The position numbers were made by a program, and so were the translations under genes. Source: VAZQ01 sp963817015 (GTDB taxonomy: Bacteria > Pseudomonadota > Alphaproteobacteria > Rhizobiales > Xanthobacteraceae). From it: a stretch of DNA of 64,000 nt. The notes under the pieces are model-generated. The model worked only from the letters and a program-made list of their open reading frames with translations. It was not told the DNA's origin and ran no database searches. Below are positions 9,767 through 18,454 of this stretch, piece by piece; position 1 is the first letter of the stretch; every line of letters starts with the position of its first letter. The DNA lies in assembly GCA_963817015.1 (NCBI GenBank), contig CAWFMV010000007.1:868001-932000 (forward strand), given 5' to 3'.

Positions 9767-11164
9767 GTGGTCGGCGGCGTCGCTGTCGCCATCGTGGGCT
9801 GGATGATCGGCACGCGCGTGTTCAATCCGGATCCGCCGCCAAGATTGGACCAGCCTCCGGTTATTCCTCCGCTCGATCCGATATCGCTGCCAGCGCCAGG
9901 GCAGAACCCGCCGCCCACGCGAGGGCAGGGCAAGCAGGCCAATCAAAATAACCAGGGCAATCAAGGCAACCAGGCTGGCACTGCCAATCTGCGCAACGGC
10001 TTCAACCTTCCGCCGCTCGGCGAGACCCGCTTCGTGCAGAACGAGGTGATGCTCGACATCCCCTCGAGCGTGCCTACTGCGACGCTGGATGCGGTTGCGG
10101 CGCGCCACGGCATGACACGGCTGGAAACGCAGACGTTCCGGCTCACCGGGCGCACGCTGCATCGCTGGCGCCTCGATGGCGGCACCGCTGTCCCGGACAT
10201 GATTCGCGTACTGGCACGCGAGAATCAAATCGCGGGTGCGCAGCCACTCTACCTCTTCGAGCTCGCACAAGACATGTCAGGATCCACGGCTGGCCTGGTG
10301 AACGGCGACCAGTATGCGCCCGAGAAGCTCAGCCTGCCCGAGGCCCATCGGCTCGCCACCGGCAACCGTGTGCTGGTCGGCGTGATCGACTCGGGCGTCG
10401 ATGCTTCGCATCCTGATCTGGCGGGTGCGGTCGTGGCCAATCTCGATGCGGCTAACGACAACGCTCCGCACCCGCATGGCACCGGCATGGCGGGCGCGAT
10501 CGCGGCCCATCGCAGCATGCTCGGCACCGCGCCGCGTGTGGGGCTCCTCACCGTGCGTGCGTTCAGCACGCGGTCTAACAGTGCGGATGGCACCACGTTC
10601 AACATCATCAAGGGTCTCGACTGGGCGGTCGAGCGCGGTGCCCGGGTCATCAATATGAGCTTCGCGGGGCCCGCTGATCCGCGCTTGCGCGATGCGATTG
10701 CGCGCGTCGCCAAGAAGGGCGTCGTACTCGTGGCGGCCGCCGGCAATGCCGGCCCGCAGTCGCCGCCGCTCTATCCAGCCTCCGACCCCAACGTCATCGC
10801 GGTGACCGCGACCGACGTCGATGACAAGCTGTTCTCGGGCGCCAATCGTGGCAATCACATTGCGGTCGCTGCGCCCGGCGTTGATATCCTGGCCCCGAGC
10901 GTCAATGGCACCTATCAGTTCACCACCGGAACCTCGGTCGCCTCCGCGCAGGTGAGCGGCATTGCCGCGCTGCTGATCGAGCGCAATCCGTCGCTGACGC
11001 CCGGCGATGTCCGCCGTATTCTCACACGCACCGCCAAGGCGCTAGGGCCGCGGGGCAGCGAGCGGGACTTTGGTTCGGGCCTCGTCGACGCCTATCAGGC
11101 GGTGTCATCGGCGCGCTCGTCGGGCGTGACGGCCGCGGCGCCCTCCAAGACGAAGACGAAATAG
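9767..11164 (+). CDS. Membrane-anchored S8 (subtilisin-like) serine peptidase, 5' end disrupted
   Basis: Subtilase with the full triad visible: Asp208 in VGVIDSGVDASHPDL, His237 in HGTGMAGAIAAH (canonical HGTHVAG, with Gly for the second His) and Ser390 in GTSVASAQVSGIAALL. An N-terminal hydrophobic segment (VVGGVAVAIVGWMIG) precedes a proline-rich then Asn/Gln-rich linker (QANQNNQGNQGNQAG) and a ~100-residue propeptide-like region. The GTG at 9767 is only the first usable start. Upstream, ATG 9574 begins a good signal peptide (MGRGRATFIRLLLAGVLAAA) in the neighbouring frame, and codons from ~9656 in the peptidase frame read plausibly (TADQQTCFQGGDE) until a TAG at 9740. The true gene therefore probably begins at 9574, with one extra base and a stop codon in the assembled sequence. 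Confidence 0.85.
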   Translation: MVGGVAVAIVGWMIGTRVFNPDPPPRLDQPPVIPPLDPISLPAPGQNPPPTRGQGKQANQNNQGNQGNQAGTANLRNGFNLPPLGETRFVQNEVMLDIPSSVPTATLDAVAARHGMTRLETQTFRLTGRTLHRWRLDGGTAVPDMIRVLARENQIAGAQPLYLFELAQDMSGSTAGLVNGDQYAPEKLSLPEAHRLATGNRVLVGVIDSGVDASHPDLAGAVVANLDAANDNAPHPHGTGMAGAIAAHRSMLGTAPRVGLLTVRAFSTRSNSADGTTFNIIKGLDWAVERGARVINMSFAGPADPRLRDAIARVAKKGVVLVAAAGNAGPQSPPLYPASDPNVIAVTATDVDDKLFSGANRGNHIAVAAPGVDILAPSVNGTYQFTTGTSVASAQVSGIAALLIERNPSLTPGDVRRILTRTAKALGPRGSERDFGSGLVDAYQAVSSARSSGVTAAAPSKTKTK

Positions 11165-11197
11165 CAAACTCACCAGTCAGTTGTCGCGAAAGAGCCG

Positions 11198-12319
11198 TCA
11201 GCGCGGCGCCGCGTGCAATCGGCGCAGCCGCTCCAAGACGCCTGGCGGTGCCGCGTAGGTGCGCGCGACCACCTCCTGCAACGCCTCGCCATTGTGCGGC
11301 TCGCTTGGCCCGAGAGACAGCCGCGCGCTCTCGGAGATGAAGCCCGGATCCGCGAAGGTCTCCATGACCGCCTTGCGCATGGCGGCGAGGCGGTCGGCTG
11401 GCACGCCCGGCGGCATCACCAGCGGACGGCCAAGCGCGAGCGGCGCGAACGCAGCGTCGAGCAGGATGCGGTCGTCGTCGTTCCTGGCCGCGTCGCGCGC
11501 GGAAGGAACGCCCGCGAGCTCGGCGCGCTTTTCCGGCCCGTACTGCAGCAGCGCCTTGATCTTCTTCTGCGGCAGCCAGTCGGATTTGGTCGCCTGCAGG
11601 GCCGAATAGATGACGCTGGTGTAGCCTTCGAGCTCGCCCCGCTCTAGGCCGTAGAACGCATCGGTCAAAGCCGGATAGCCGGTCTTGATCTTGAGCTTGA
11701 GGCCGAGCACGTCGTTGAGCAGCCGGGCGTGGAAGGCGGGCGTCGAATTGGCGCCAGCAACACCGACCGTGATGTCTCGCTCTTTCGCCTGCGCGAGCGT
11801 ATCGATCGGCACTGCATTCCAGAGCACGAACAGGCCGGTCTCGACACTCGGTGTGCCGAGCCAGTTGAATTTGGTCGCGTCGAAGCGCGCCTCGCGCGCA
11901 CCGAGCAGCGGATCGAACGGCGTCTGGCTCTGCAGGAGGCCGATATAGGTGCCGTCGGTCTCAGCGCCGCTGAACAGCGCGTTGGCGGCCGCGAGCCCGC
12001 CGCCGCCCGCCATGTTGCGCACCACGATGATCGGATTGCCGGGCAGATGCCTGGTGAGGAAGCGCGCCAGCGTACGAGCGAGCGTGTCATAGCCACCGCC
12101 CGCGCCCGCGCTCACCATGATGGTGACGGTCTTGTCGCGATAGAAGTCGGCGACGGACTCGGCGTGGGCAGGTGGGCTGAGAAGACAAAGCGGCCGACGA
12201 GCACTCAGGCTGTAGGAAGGTGCAAAGGCGGTGGCGCTGACTTTCGGCGACGACAGCGCGCTGTCGTGGACGCCGTGCCCTCCGCGCCGGTGCGGCGGGA
12301 CGACGCTGGTGGAGGGCAT
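11198..12319 (-). CDS. Bug-family tripartite tricarboxylate receptor
   Basis: Periplasmic solute receptor. The mature region starts near ESVADFYRDKTVTIMVSAGAG and shows Bug landmarks GGGYDTLARTLARFLTRHLPG, PIIVVRNMAGGGGLAAAN and GTYIGLLQSQTPF. The C-terminus (YAAPPGVLERLRRLHAAPR) is of the longer Bug subclass. The start is uncertain: the stretch before AHAES is leader-like but without a close ATG. ATG 12319 gives 373 residues, and the frame stays open to 12490, so the leader may itself contain an unseen frame error. It is downstream of the dienelactone hydrolase on the same strand. No TctA/TctB genes are adjacent, so it is an orphan receptor that may use permeases encoded elsewhere. Confidence 0.8.
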   Translation of the reverse strand: MPSTSVVPPHRRGGHGVHDSALSSPKVSATAFAPSYSLSARRPLCLLSPPAHAESVADFYRDKTVTIMVSAGAGGGYDTLARTLARFLTRHLPGNPIIVVRNMAGGGGLAAANALFSGAETDGTYIGLLQSQTPFDPLLGAREARFDATKFNWLGTPSVETGLFVLWNAVPIDTLAQAKERDITVGVAGANSTPAFHARLLNDVLGLKLKIKTGYPALTDAFYGLERGELEGYTSVIYSALQATKSDWLPQKKIKALLQYGPEKRAELAGVPSARDAARNDDDRILLDAAFAPLALGRPLVMPPGVPADRLAAMRKAVMETFADPGFISESARLSLGPSEPHNGEALQEVVARTYAAPPGVLERLRRLHAAPR

Positions 12320-12438
12320 GGCGCACGACAGACTCTGCCTTCGTGGTGACGGCCGTCCCAGCGCCTTTGCCCCCGCAAGGGGGAGGGATCGCCGGGACGA
12401 CCGTCGCAAAGTAGCGGCACGCGAGACACGCACAGCTA

Positions 12439-13260
12439 CTACTCCAGCCGCACGTTCTTGGAGAAATCGTAGCTCGGGCTGCTCGCGCACTCAAACTGCC
12501 AGCGGATCGTGGCGGAGTCATAGCCGCCGCCGAACACCTCGGTCAGGAACTGCTGCTGCGCCGCCCAGCCGGCGTCGGCCTGCGGTTTGCGATAGCGGCC
12601 CGGCATGGTGTCGTTGAGCCAGCCATGCGGGGCATCCTTGTAGATGTGGATGTCGTAGCTCTTTTTGTGCCGCTCGAGGCTGTCGCGAAAGCGGCGAACA
12701 TCGTCGAGCGAGATGATGTGATCGGTCTCGCCAAAAGCGCCGAACGTCGGGCAGGGCAGCGCCGCGATGATGTCGTCGAGCGCTTTCGGCTGCAGCTTGT
12801 TGACCTCCCATTCGCGCTTGGAGGCGGCGCCGTACCAGACGACGGCGGCGCTGATCGGGACCTCGGCGGCGAACACCAGCGGATGCCGGCCGGTCTGGCA
12901 ATAGCCGCAGACCGCGACGCGCTTCGCGTCGGCGATCTTCTGCTTCTTCATCGCGGCGAGCGCAGCCTTGATCAGCTCGACCGACTCCGGATCGGTCATG
13001 TCGTAGCGGCTGTCGCCGGCGTTGAGGATGCGCTGATCGGAGTGCCGGAAGAAGAAGTTCGGCGCCAGTACCGCGAAGCCGTCGCGCGCCGAGCGCATCG
13101 CCTGGTCGCGAGTATGTTTCACCAGGCCATAGCGCTCATGCATCAGAATGACGGTCGGGAACGGGCCGTCGCCGGCCGGATAGGCGAGAAACGCGGGCAT
13201 CCCGTTGTCGCAGACGATGTCCTGCGTGGTGATATCGGCGTGGCGTGCCGCGATGGTCAT
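12439..13260 (-). CDS. Dienelactone hydrolase family protein
   Basis: Alpha/beta hydrolase of 273 residues, similar to carboxymethylenebutenolidase, which opens dienelactone rings in chloro-aromatic breakdown. The nucleophile elbow is GYCQTG (Cys121, where classical enzymes have GYCLGG), with Asp180 in FGETDHI and His212 in APHGWLND completing a Cys-Asp-His triad. ATG 13260 (MTIAARHADITTQD) follows GGAGGGACCAG, a good ribosome site, so I prefer it to the upstream 13290 start. Flanked by an isochorismatase-like gene and an orphan Bug receptor on the same strand, it looks like part of a small organic-acid catabolic unit. Actual substrate unknown. Confidence 0.87.
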   Translation of the reverse strand: MTIAARHADITTQDIVCDNGMPAFLAYPAGDGPFPTVILMHERYGLVKHTRDQAMRSARDGFAVLAPNFFFRHSDQRILNAGDSRYDMTDPESVELIKAALAAMKKQKIADAKRVAVCGYCQTGRHPLVFAAEVPISAAVVWYGAASKREWEVNKLQPKALDDIIAALPCPTFGAFGETDHIISLDDVRRFRDSLERHKKSYDIHIYKDAPHGWLNDTMPGRYRKPQADAGWAAQQQFLTEVFGGGYDSATIRWQFECASSPSYDFSKNVRLE

Positions 13261-13299
13261 CTGGTCCCTCCGCTCGTCATGGTCTCGCAACGACCGTTG

Positions 13300-13938
13300 T
13301 CATTGTGTCATCAATTCCACTGCCGCATCGACCGTCATCACCCGGCCCATGCGCGGGAACACGCGCTCCATGAAGAACTCGTTGTTGTTGCCGCGCATCG
13401 AGTAGCACGCGTCGCGCACCACCACGATGCCGAGGTCCATGTCGCGGGCCGCGAACACGGTCGCCGCGATGCCGACGTCAGTCGAGCCGCCCGCGATCAC
13501 GATGGTGTCGATGCCGCGCACGCGCAGCTGCAGCGCGAGATTGGTCTCGAAGAACGAGCTCCAGCGATTCTTCGGCACCATGACGTCGCCTGGCACAGGC
13601 GCAAGCTCGGCCGCGATCTCGGCGTCCTTCGAATTCTTGCGGATGTGCGGCACGATCGGCGTCTCGCCGATCGGACGAAGCTCCATGTCGGTGTCGGTGA
13701 GCCGCTCGACCACGTCCGATCCGTCGGGCGCATGCGATCCGGACGGATAGAACGTGGTCAGCCCAGCCCGCCGCGCGCCCGCGAGCAGCCGCTGCAGGTT
13801 CGGCAGGATGTTGCGCTCGGCGAGAAACACGCGCTTCTTCGGATCCTCCGGATGCAGATAGCCATGGAGCGCATCGAACAGGATCAGGCCGGCGTGGCCC
13901 TTGTCGAGCGCTTTTCTCAGCCGTGAAATCCTGGCCAT
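13300..13938 (-). CDS. Isochorismatase-like hydrolase lacking the catalytic cysteine
   Basis: A 212-residue protein of the isochorismatase/nicotinamidase fold. Asp22 (LILFDALHGYL) and Lys123 (MVPKNRWSSFFET) match the conserved Asp and Lys. The motif that normally supplies the nucleophile, of the type G-x-x-T-D-V-C, reads AGGSTDVGIAAT, so Gly156 stands where Cys is expected. The protein therefore either is not a classical cysteine hydrolase or uses another mechanism, as isochorismatase itself does. It lies 39 bases upstream of the dienelactone hydrolase on the same strand and probably shares its transcript. Start MARISRLRKALDKGH is used; its ribosome site is weak. Confidence 0.83.
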   Translation of the reverse strand: MARISRLRKALDKGHAGLILFDALHGYLHPEDPKKRVFLAERNILPNLQRLLAGARRAGLTTFYPSGSHAPDGSDVVERLTDTDMELRPIGETPIVPHIRKNSKDAEIAAELAPVPGDVMVPKNRWSSFFETNLALQLRVRGIDTIVIAGGSTDVGIAATVFAARDMDLGIVVVRDACYSMRGNNNEFFMERVFPRMGRVMTVDAAVELMTQ

Positions 13939-14069
13939 TCCTGCTGCTCACGCCATCCGCTCCGCGGCCATTCGCCACGGGATATTCCGGATGCTCTCCC
14001 AGATGTATCCTAGCAAGCGCTGACGATCGAAGGGAATGCCACAAGGGAATGCCAAAAGGGAAACTTGGA

Positions 14070-15146
14070 ATGCTGTTTCGGACCGCCTGCCTCGTTGCCG
14101 CCGTGGCGCTCACGGCGACCAACTCGCATGCCGACGAGCCCTACTTCAAGGGCAAACGGCTGACGGTGCTGATCGGCGCGGCGAGCGGCGGGCCGACCGA
14201 CATCGAGGGCCGGCTGCTGGCGAAATATCTCGGCCGGCACATCGACGGACAGCCAAACGTTTTGGTGCTGAACAAGGAGGGTGCCGGCGGCCTTGTCGGG
14301 GCAACCTTTCTGGGCGAGGTGGCGCCGCGCGACGGCACGATGCTCGGCTATATGAGCGGCACCGCCTGGAACTTCGTCAACGAGCCGGAGCGCTGGCGGG
14401 TCGACCTGCGCGGCTTCGAGTTTGTAGGGTTCCAGTCCGGCACGACCGTCCATTTCATGCGCACCGACGTGGCGCCGGGCATGAAAGCTCCGGCCGACAT
14501 CGCAAAGGCGCAAGGGCTGGTTGCGGGCGGCCTCGCGGTCGACAACCCGAAGGACATCCGCATGCGCCTAGGCCTCGATATGCTGGGCGTGCCGCATCGC
14601 TACGTCACCGGCTATCGCGGCAGCGTACAGGCGCGGCTCGCGCTCGCGCGCGGCGAGATCAGCATGTTCTCGGATTCACCGCCGACTTATCGTGTCGCGG
14701 TCGAGCCGACGCTGGTGAAGAGCGGTGAGGTGCTGCCGGTCTGGTACGATACCAGTGGTGAAGGCGATTCCGCGCGCGCCGCCGCGTCCCTTGAAGGGCT
14801 CGCGATCCCGACCTTCGCGGCGCTGCATCGCGAGGTCAAAGGTGCGCCGCCCTCGGGGCCGAAGTGGGAGGCGTTCCGCACCATCCACAACGTCAACTCG
14901 ACACTGCAACGGCTGATCGCGCTGCCGCCCGGTGCGCCGGCGGAGGCGGCCGCGGCGCTACGCGAGGCGATTGCGCGCCTCAATCAGGATCGGGAGTTCG
15001 CGGCGGAATCGGTCAAGACGATCGGGTTCGCGGCTGAGTACGAGACTGGACCCGACATCGCGGCGCGCGTGCGCGCGCTGCTTGTGGCGTCGCCCGAGGT
15101 GCGCGCCTTCGTGACCGACTACATCAAGAGCGCCCAGAAGAAGTAG
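14070..15146 (+). CDS. Bug-like tripartite tricarboxylate receptor, tandem copy 1
   Basis: Periplasmic solute receptor, 358 residues. ATG 14070 lies 9 bases after AAGGG; the signal peptide MLFRTACLVAAVALTATNSHA precedes DEPYFKGKRLTVLIGAASGG. The sequence belongs to a long Bug subclass (GPTDIEGRLLAKYLGRHIDG, NVLVLNKEGAGGLVGATFLG, RDGTMLGYMSGTAWNF). An earlier in-frame ATG at 14049 is possible but poorly spaced. The next gene is a close paralogue with the same order of motifs, so the pair is a tandem duplication. Divergent from the isochorismatase-like gene, with 131 bases between starts that probably hold both promoters. Confidence 0.86.
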   Translation: MLFRTACLVAAVALTATNSHADEPYFKGKRLTVLIGAASGGPTDIEGRLLAKYLGRHIDGQPNVLVLNKEGAGGLVGATFLGEVAPRDGTMLGYMSGTAWNFVNEPERWRVDLRGFEFVGFQSGTTVHFMRTDVAPGMKAPADIAKAQGLVAGGLAVDNPKDIRMRLGLDMLGVPHRYVTGYRGSVQARLALARGEISMFSDSPPTYRVAVEPTLVKSGEVLPVWYDTSGEGDSARAAASLEGLAIPTFAALHREVKGAPPSGPKWEAFRTIHNVNSTLQRLIALPPGAPAEAAAALREAIARLNQDREFAAESVKTIGFAAEYETGPDIAARVRALLVASPEVRAFVTDYIKSAQKK

Positions 15147-15203
15147 CTATTCACGTCATGGCCGGCTCGCTAGAAGGTGAAGAAAATGCCTCGGGAGGGA
15201 CTT

Positions 15204-16281
15204 ATGTCCGCTGTGCGATTGTTGGTGTTAGTGAGCCTCGGCCTCGGCGCCTTGGTTGCCCCCGCTTTGGCACAGGAGCCGTTCTACAAAGGCAAGCGCC
15301 TCACCGTGCTCGTTAACTTTGACGCCGGCTCTGCGACCGACATCGAGGGCCGGGTGTTCGCACGGCATTTCGCCAAGCACATCGAGGGGCAGCCGCAGGT
15401 GATCGTGCAGAACATCGCGGGCGCGGGCGGCAACAATGGCACCCAGTATCTCGGCGAGGTGGCCCCGAAGGACGGCACCACGCTCGGCTATCTCACCGGC
15501 AGCGCCTGGAACTTCGCGAGCCAGCCAAATCTCTTCCGGCATGATTTCCGCGACTACGAGTTCGTCGGCTTCCAGGGCGGCACCGTGGTCTACTACGTGC
15601 GCACTGACGTGCCGCCCGGCATCAAGCAGCCGGCCGATATCCTCAAAGCGCAAGGACTTGTCTCGGGCGGCATCGCGGCGACCACCGGCCGCGATCTCGC
15701 CATCCGCCTTGTGCTCGATATTCTCGGCGTGCCGTTCCGTCACGTCAGTGGCTATCGCAGCGGCGAGCGCGTGCGGCTCGCGCTGCAACGGAGCGAAGTC
15801 CATTTCTACGCCGATACGACGCCCGGCTATCGTGGCTCGGTCGAGCCGACGCTGGTGAAGGAAGGAAGCGTGATCCCGCTGTTTGTCGACCCGATGTGGG
15901 ATGGTCGCACGTTCAGCAACTCGAAGCAGGTCGAAGGCCTGCCGCTCGAGCCCTACCAGGAGTTCTACAAGCGCGTGAAAGGCTCGACGCCCGACGGGTG
16001 TGAAGTGGGAGGCCTATCTCTCACTCGTCACATTGAACGGGACGATGCAGCGGCTGTTCGCCCTGCCGCCCGGCGCGCCGCCGGCCGCGGTTGCGGCGCT
16101 GCGCACCGCACTCGTGCGCCTCGGCAACGACAAGGCCTATGCGGAGGACGCGCTCAAGACGATGGGCTATGTGCCGGAATACGAGGCTGGTACCGACACC
16201 AGCGAGAAGGTGCGCGCCGCGCTGACGGTGCGGCCCGAGGTCAGGAATTTCGTCGCCGACTACATCAAGGCCGGCAATTGA
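15204..16281 (+). CDS. Bug-like tripartite tricarboxylate receptor, tandem copy 2 (frame broken near 15998)
   Basis: Paralogue of the preceding gene. ATG 15204 follows GGGAGGGACTT; the leader MSAVRLLVLVSLGLGALVAP ends at ALA-QEPFYKGKRLTV. Shared landmarks are DAGSATDIEGRVFARHFAKH, GQPQVIVQNIAGAGGNNGT and GTTLGYLTGSAWNF. Near 15998 a run of three G breaks the frame: with two G the text reads TPDGVKWEAYLSLV and continues to TGA at 16281 (RNFVADYIKAGN), matching the end of copy 1 (RAFVTDYIKSAQKK). As written, the first frame runs on to 16490 in unrelated sequence. The corrected length is about 358 residues, the same as copy 1. Confidence 0.86.
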
Positions 16282-16486
16282 GTTGTCCGCCTCTCTTGTC
16301 GTGGCACATCGGTGGGATCAAGCCCACCAGCCTTTGCTGGCTTGCCGGGAGGCTGGAGAGCCGCCATTATCCTCGTGAACTCGGGCGCATCGGCACAACC
16401 CGCACGGCGTTTCCCCAACGTCTGAGCGCCTTAGATGATCCCTTGTTGCCGCCGTCATGGCGAAGAAGACGAAATGGAGGCCTGGA

Positions 16487-16772
16487 ATGAAAGTCGCGCG
16501 TCTGTTGACTGGCGTCGTTGCCGTTGTGTCGAGCGTTCAGATTAGCGGCCGCACAGGAGATCGACCCGCGCATGCCAGAAGGACCTAACCGGGAGTTCGT
16601 CTCCAAGGTCTGCAGCGAGTGTCATGCTCTCAGCAATCTCTACAGCACGGTCGGGCGTAACCGGGAAGGCTGGACCCGGGTGCTCGAGGACATGACGCGC
16701 TACGGCTTGAAGGCGACTCCGGAGGAGCGGACGCGCATCCTGGACTATCTTTCAACCGCGATGGGGCCTTGA
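16487..16772 (+). CDS. Small mono-heme c-type cytochrome (frame broken near 16550)
   Basis: Short exported cytochrome. ATG 16487 (preceded by GGAGGCCTGGA) opens a leader MKVARLLTGVVAVVSSVQ; after one extra base near 16548-16550 the adjacent frame continues LAAAQEIDPRMPEGPNREF, giving a signal-peptidase site AAA-QE. The single heme site is CSECH (VCSECHALSNLYS), and a Met (MTRYGLKATPEE) may be the distal ligand. The mature part is about 70 residues. Such small periplasmic cytochromes carry electrons from periplasmic dehydrogenases; no dehydrogenase lies next to it. It ends exactly against the convergent Bug gene (stops at 16772 and 16773). Confidence 0.75.
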
Positions 16773-17820
16773 TCACAAGGCGATCCCCTGCCTGCGCAGC
16801 AGGTTGTCGAGGAACTCGATCGCCTCGCGCGGGGCGTCGGCGCCTCCCTGCACCAGCGAGCGGATGTCGGCGTCGGTCATCGGGGCGAACACTTCGCTGA
16901 TGCGGCGTCCTTGCGTCAGGAACTCAGGATCGGCCGCCATGGCGCGATAGGCCTTGCGATAGACTTCGACCATCGCGGCCGGCGTGTGCAGGTGGCAGGC
17001 CGAGCCATTTGTCGGCGAGCAGCACGCCACGCCAATGGTCGAATGACTTCTGCGCGATCGGATCGAGCTTGCCGGCGAGCAGGTCGGACAGCAGTGGCGC
17101 GTTGGGGAATTCCGGCCGCCGCACGAGCTTGCCGTCCTGCAGCCCGCCGCTTTGGACCAGCACCTTGAACTTGCCGCTGTCGATCAGGTGCTGCAGCGAG
17201 AACGTGTTGCTGGTCGCCGTCATGTCGAGCTCGCCCTGCTGCAGCGCGAGCATCAAGGCGCTCGTGCCGCGATAGCCGACCACCCATTTGGCGTTCCAGC
17301 CGAGAAAGCCGATGCCCCAGGCGGCAATCGCCTGCCCGGAGCGCGGCACGCTGCTCGCCACCCCGATGGTGACCGGTGGAGCGCTCTTGTCGCTGAGCCG
17401 CTTCTCGGCGGCGGCGTCCATGATGATCATGGAGCCGCCGCGCCCGATCCCGCCCACGAACTCGAAGCGGGTCGGATCGTAGCGCGACTGCGGCGCGCGA
17501 TAGCGGATCGGATCGATCTGCGGGCTATCGCCGGCGGCGACCGTGAGGCCGTCGGGCTTGACCTGCTGAACGAAGTAGTTGAGCGCCACGATGCCGTCGG
17601 CACCCGGCCGGTTCTCGACGATTACGGTGGGATTGCCGGGCAGATACTTGGCGAGGAACGGCGCCATCAGGCGGCCGGTGGCATCGGTGCCGCCGCCGGC
17701 CTGCGAGCCGACGATCATGGTGATGGTCTTGCCACGAAACGTGACCGGTTCCTGGGCCAAGGTCGGCGTTCCGGCGAGCGCGAGCAGGAGCCACGCCGCC
17801 ATCGGCAATACACTGCGCAC
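16773..17820 (-). CDS. Bug-family tripartite tricarboxylate receptor (frame broken near 17005)
   Basis: Periplasmic receptor with GTG start at 17820 after AGGGGACGGGC. The leader MRSVLPMAAWLLLALAGTPTLA ends before QEPVTFRGKTITMIVGSQAG. Bug motifs GGGTDATGRLMAPFLAKYLPG, NPTVIVENRPGADGIVALN and DGLTVAAGDSPQ are clear. Near 17005 the first frame (VLLADKWLGLPP) should switch to HTPAAMVEVYRKAYRAMAAD, which continues to TGA at 16773 (LDNLLRRQGIAL). Removing one base rejoins about 348 residues. It is convergent with the cytochrome gene and lacks adjacent permease genes. Confidence 0.85.
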
Positions 17821-17896
17821 GCCCGTCCCCTGTTGTTGGCATCAGGAAAGCGGGATGCTACCCGCGCGAGCGGCGGAGCGGAAGGATGCTTGATGC

Positions 17897-18259
17897 TCAG
17901 TGCAACGGATGGTCGCGTTCGTCGTCGCGGCTGACGCGGCCGAATACGCCTGGAATGCGGTTCTCGAGCACGTGCCGGTAGTGCGGACGCGGCCGGAACA
18001 GAGCGCTTCGCCGGTCGAGCGCGCGCAGCGCATCGACCACGTCGTCGTAATGGACGGGCGTTGCCTCCGCTGGCCGCAGCAGGGCGGGCGTCGCCTGGGC
18101 GGCACACGCTCGCCTCGCCCAGCCCGAGAGGATCGCGCGCTTCTCGCGCAGCGTCAGGTCGGGATCGTTGACGACGTCGCTCGGATGGGCGAAGGCGTGT
18201 GCCGGATCGAGCAGCGCGTCGAGATCGAATGGACCGTCGTTGCGCCGGTTACGCGGCAT
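17897..18259 (-). CDS. Conserved hypothetical protein
   Basis: A 120-residue protein read from ATG 18259 (MPRNRRNDGPFDLDALLDP). The recognisable stretch DPDLTLREKRAILSGWARRACA, followed by a basic Arg/His-rich tail, resembles small soluble proteins that I recall as common in Bradyrhizobiaceae genomes, without known function. No signal peptide, membrane helix or catalytic motif is visible. An in-frame start at 18382 would add 41 residues of poor quality. It stands between the Bug gene (downstream, 76 bases) and the MFS gene on the same strand. Confidence 0.6.
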   Translation of the reverse strand: MPRNRRNDGPFDLDALLDPAHAFAHPSDVVNDPDLTLREKRAILSGWARRACAAQATPALLRPAEATPVHYDDVVDALRALDRRSALFRPRPHYRHVLENRIPGVFGRVSRDDERDHPLH

Positions 18260-18454
18260 GGAAGTCCTCTGGCGTTTCGGGTGTGTGGCGTTCGGGTGTG
18301 CGGCCGTCGCGATTGTTTCAAATGCGTCGAGCGGCGGCGACGATTTAGTCGGCATCGCAGAAACGTTCAAGTGTTTGCGCAAAGAACTTTTGCGTCGTGC
18401 TTAACCATTCTTAACCCGTTAACGGGCCGTGAACGCGCACGCGCTCGAGAAAGC

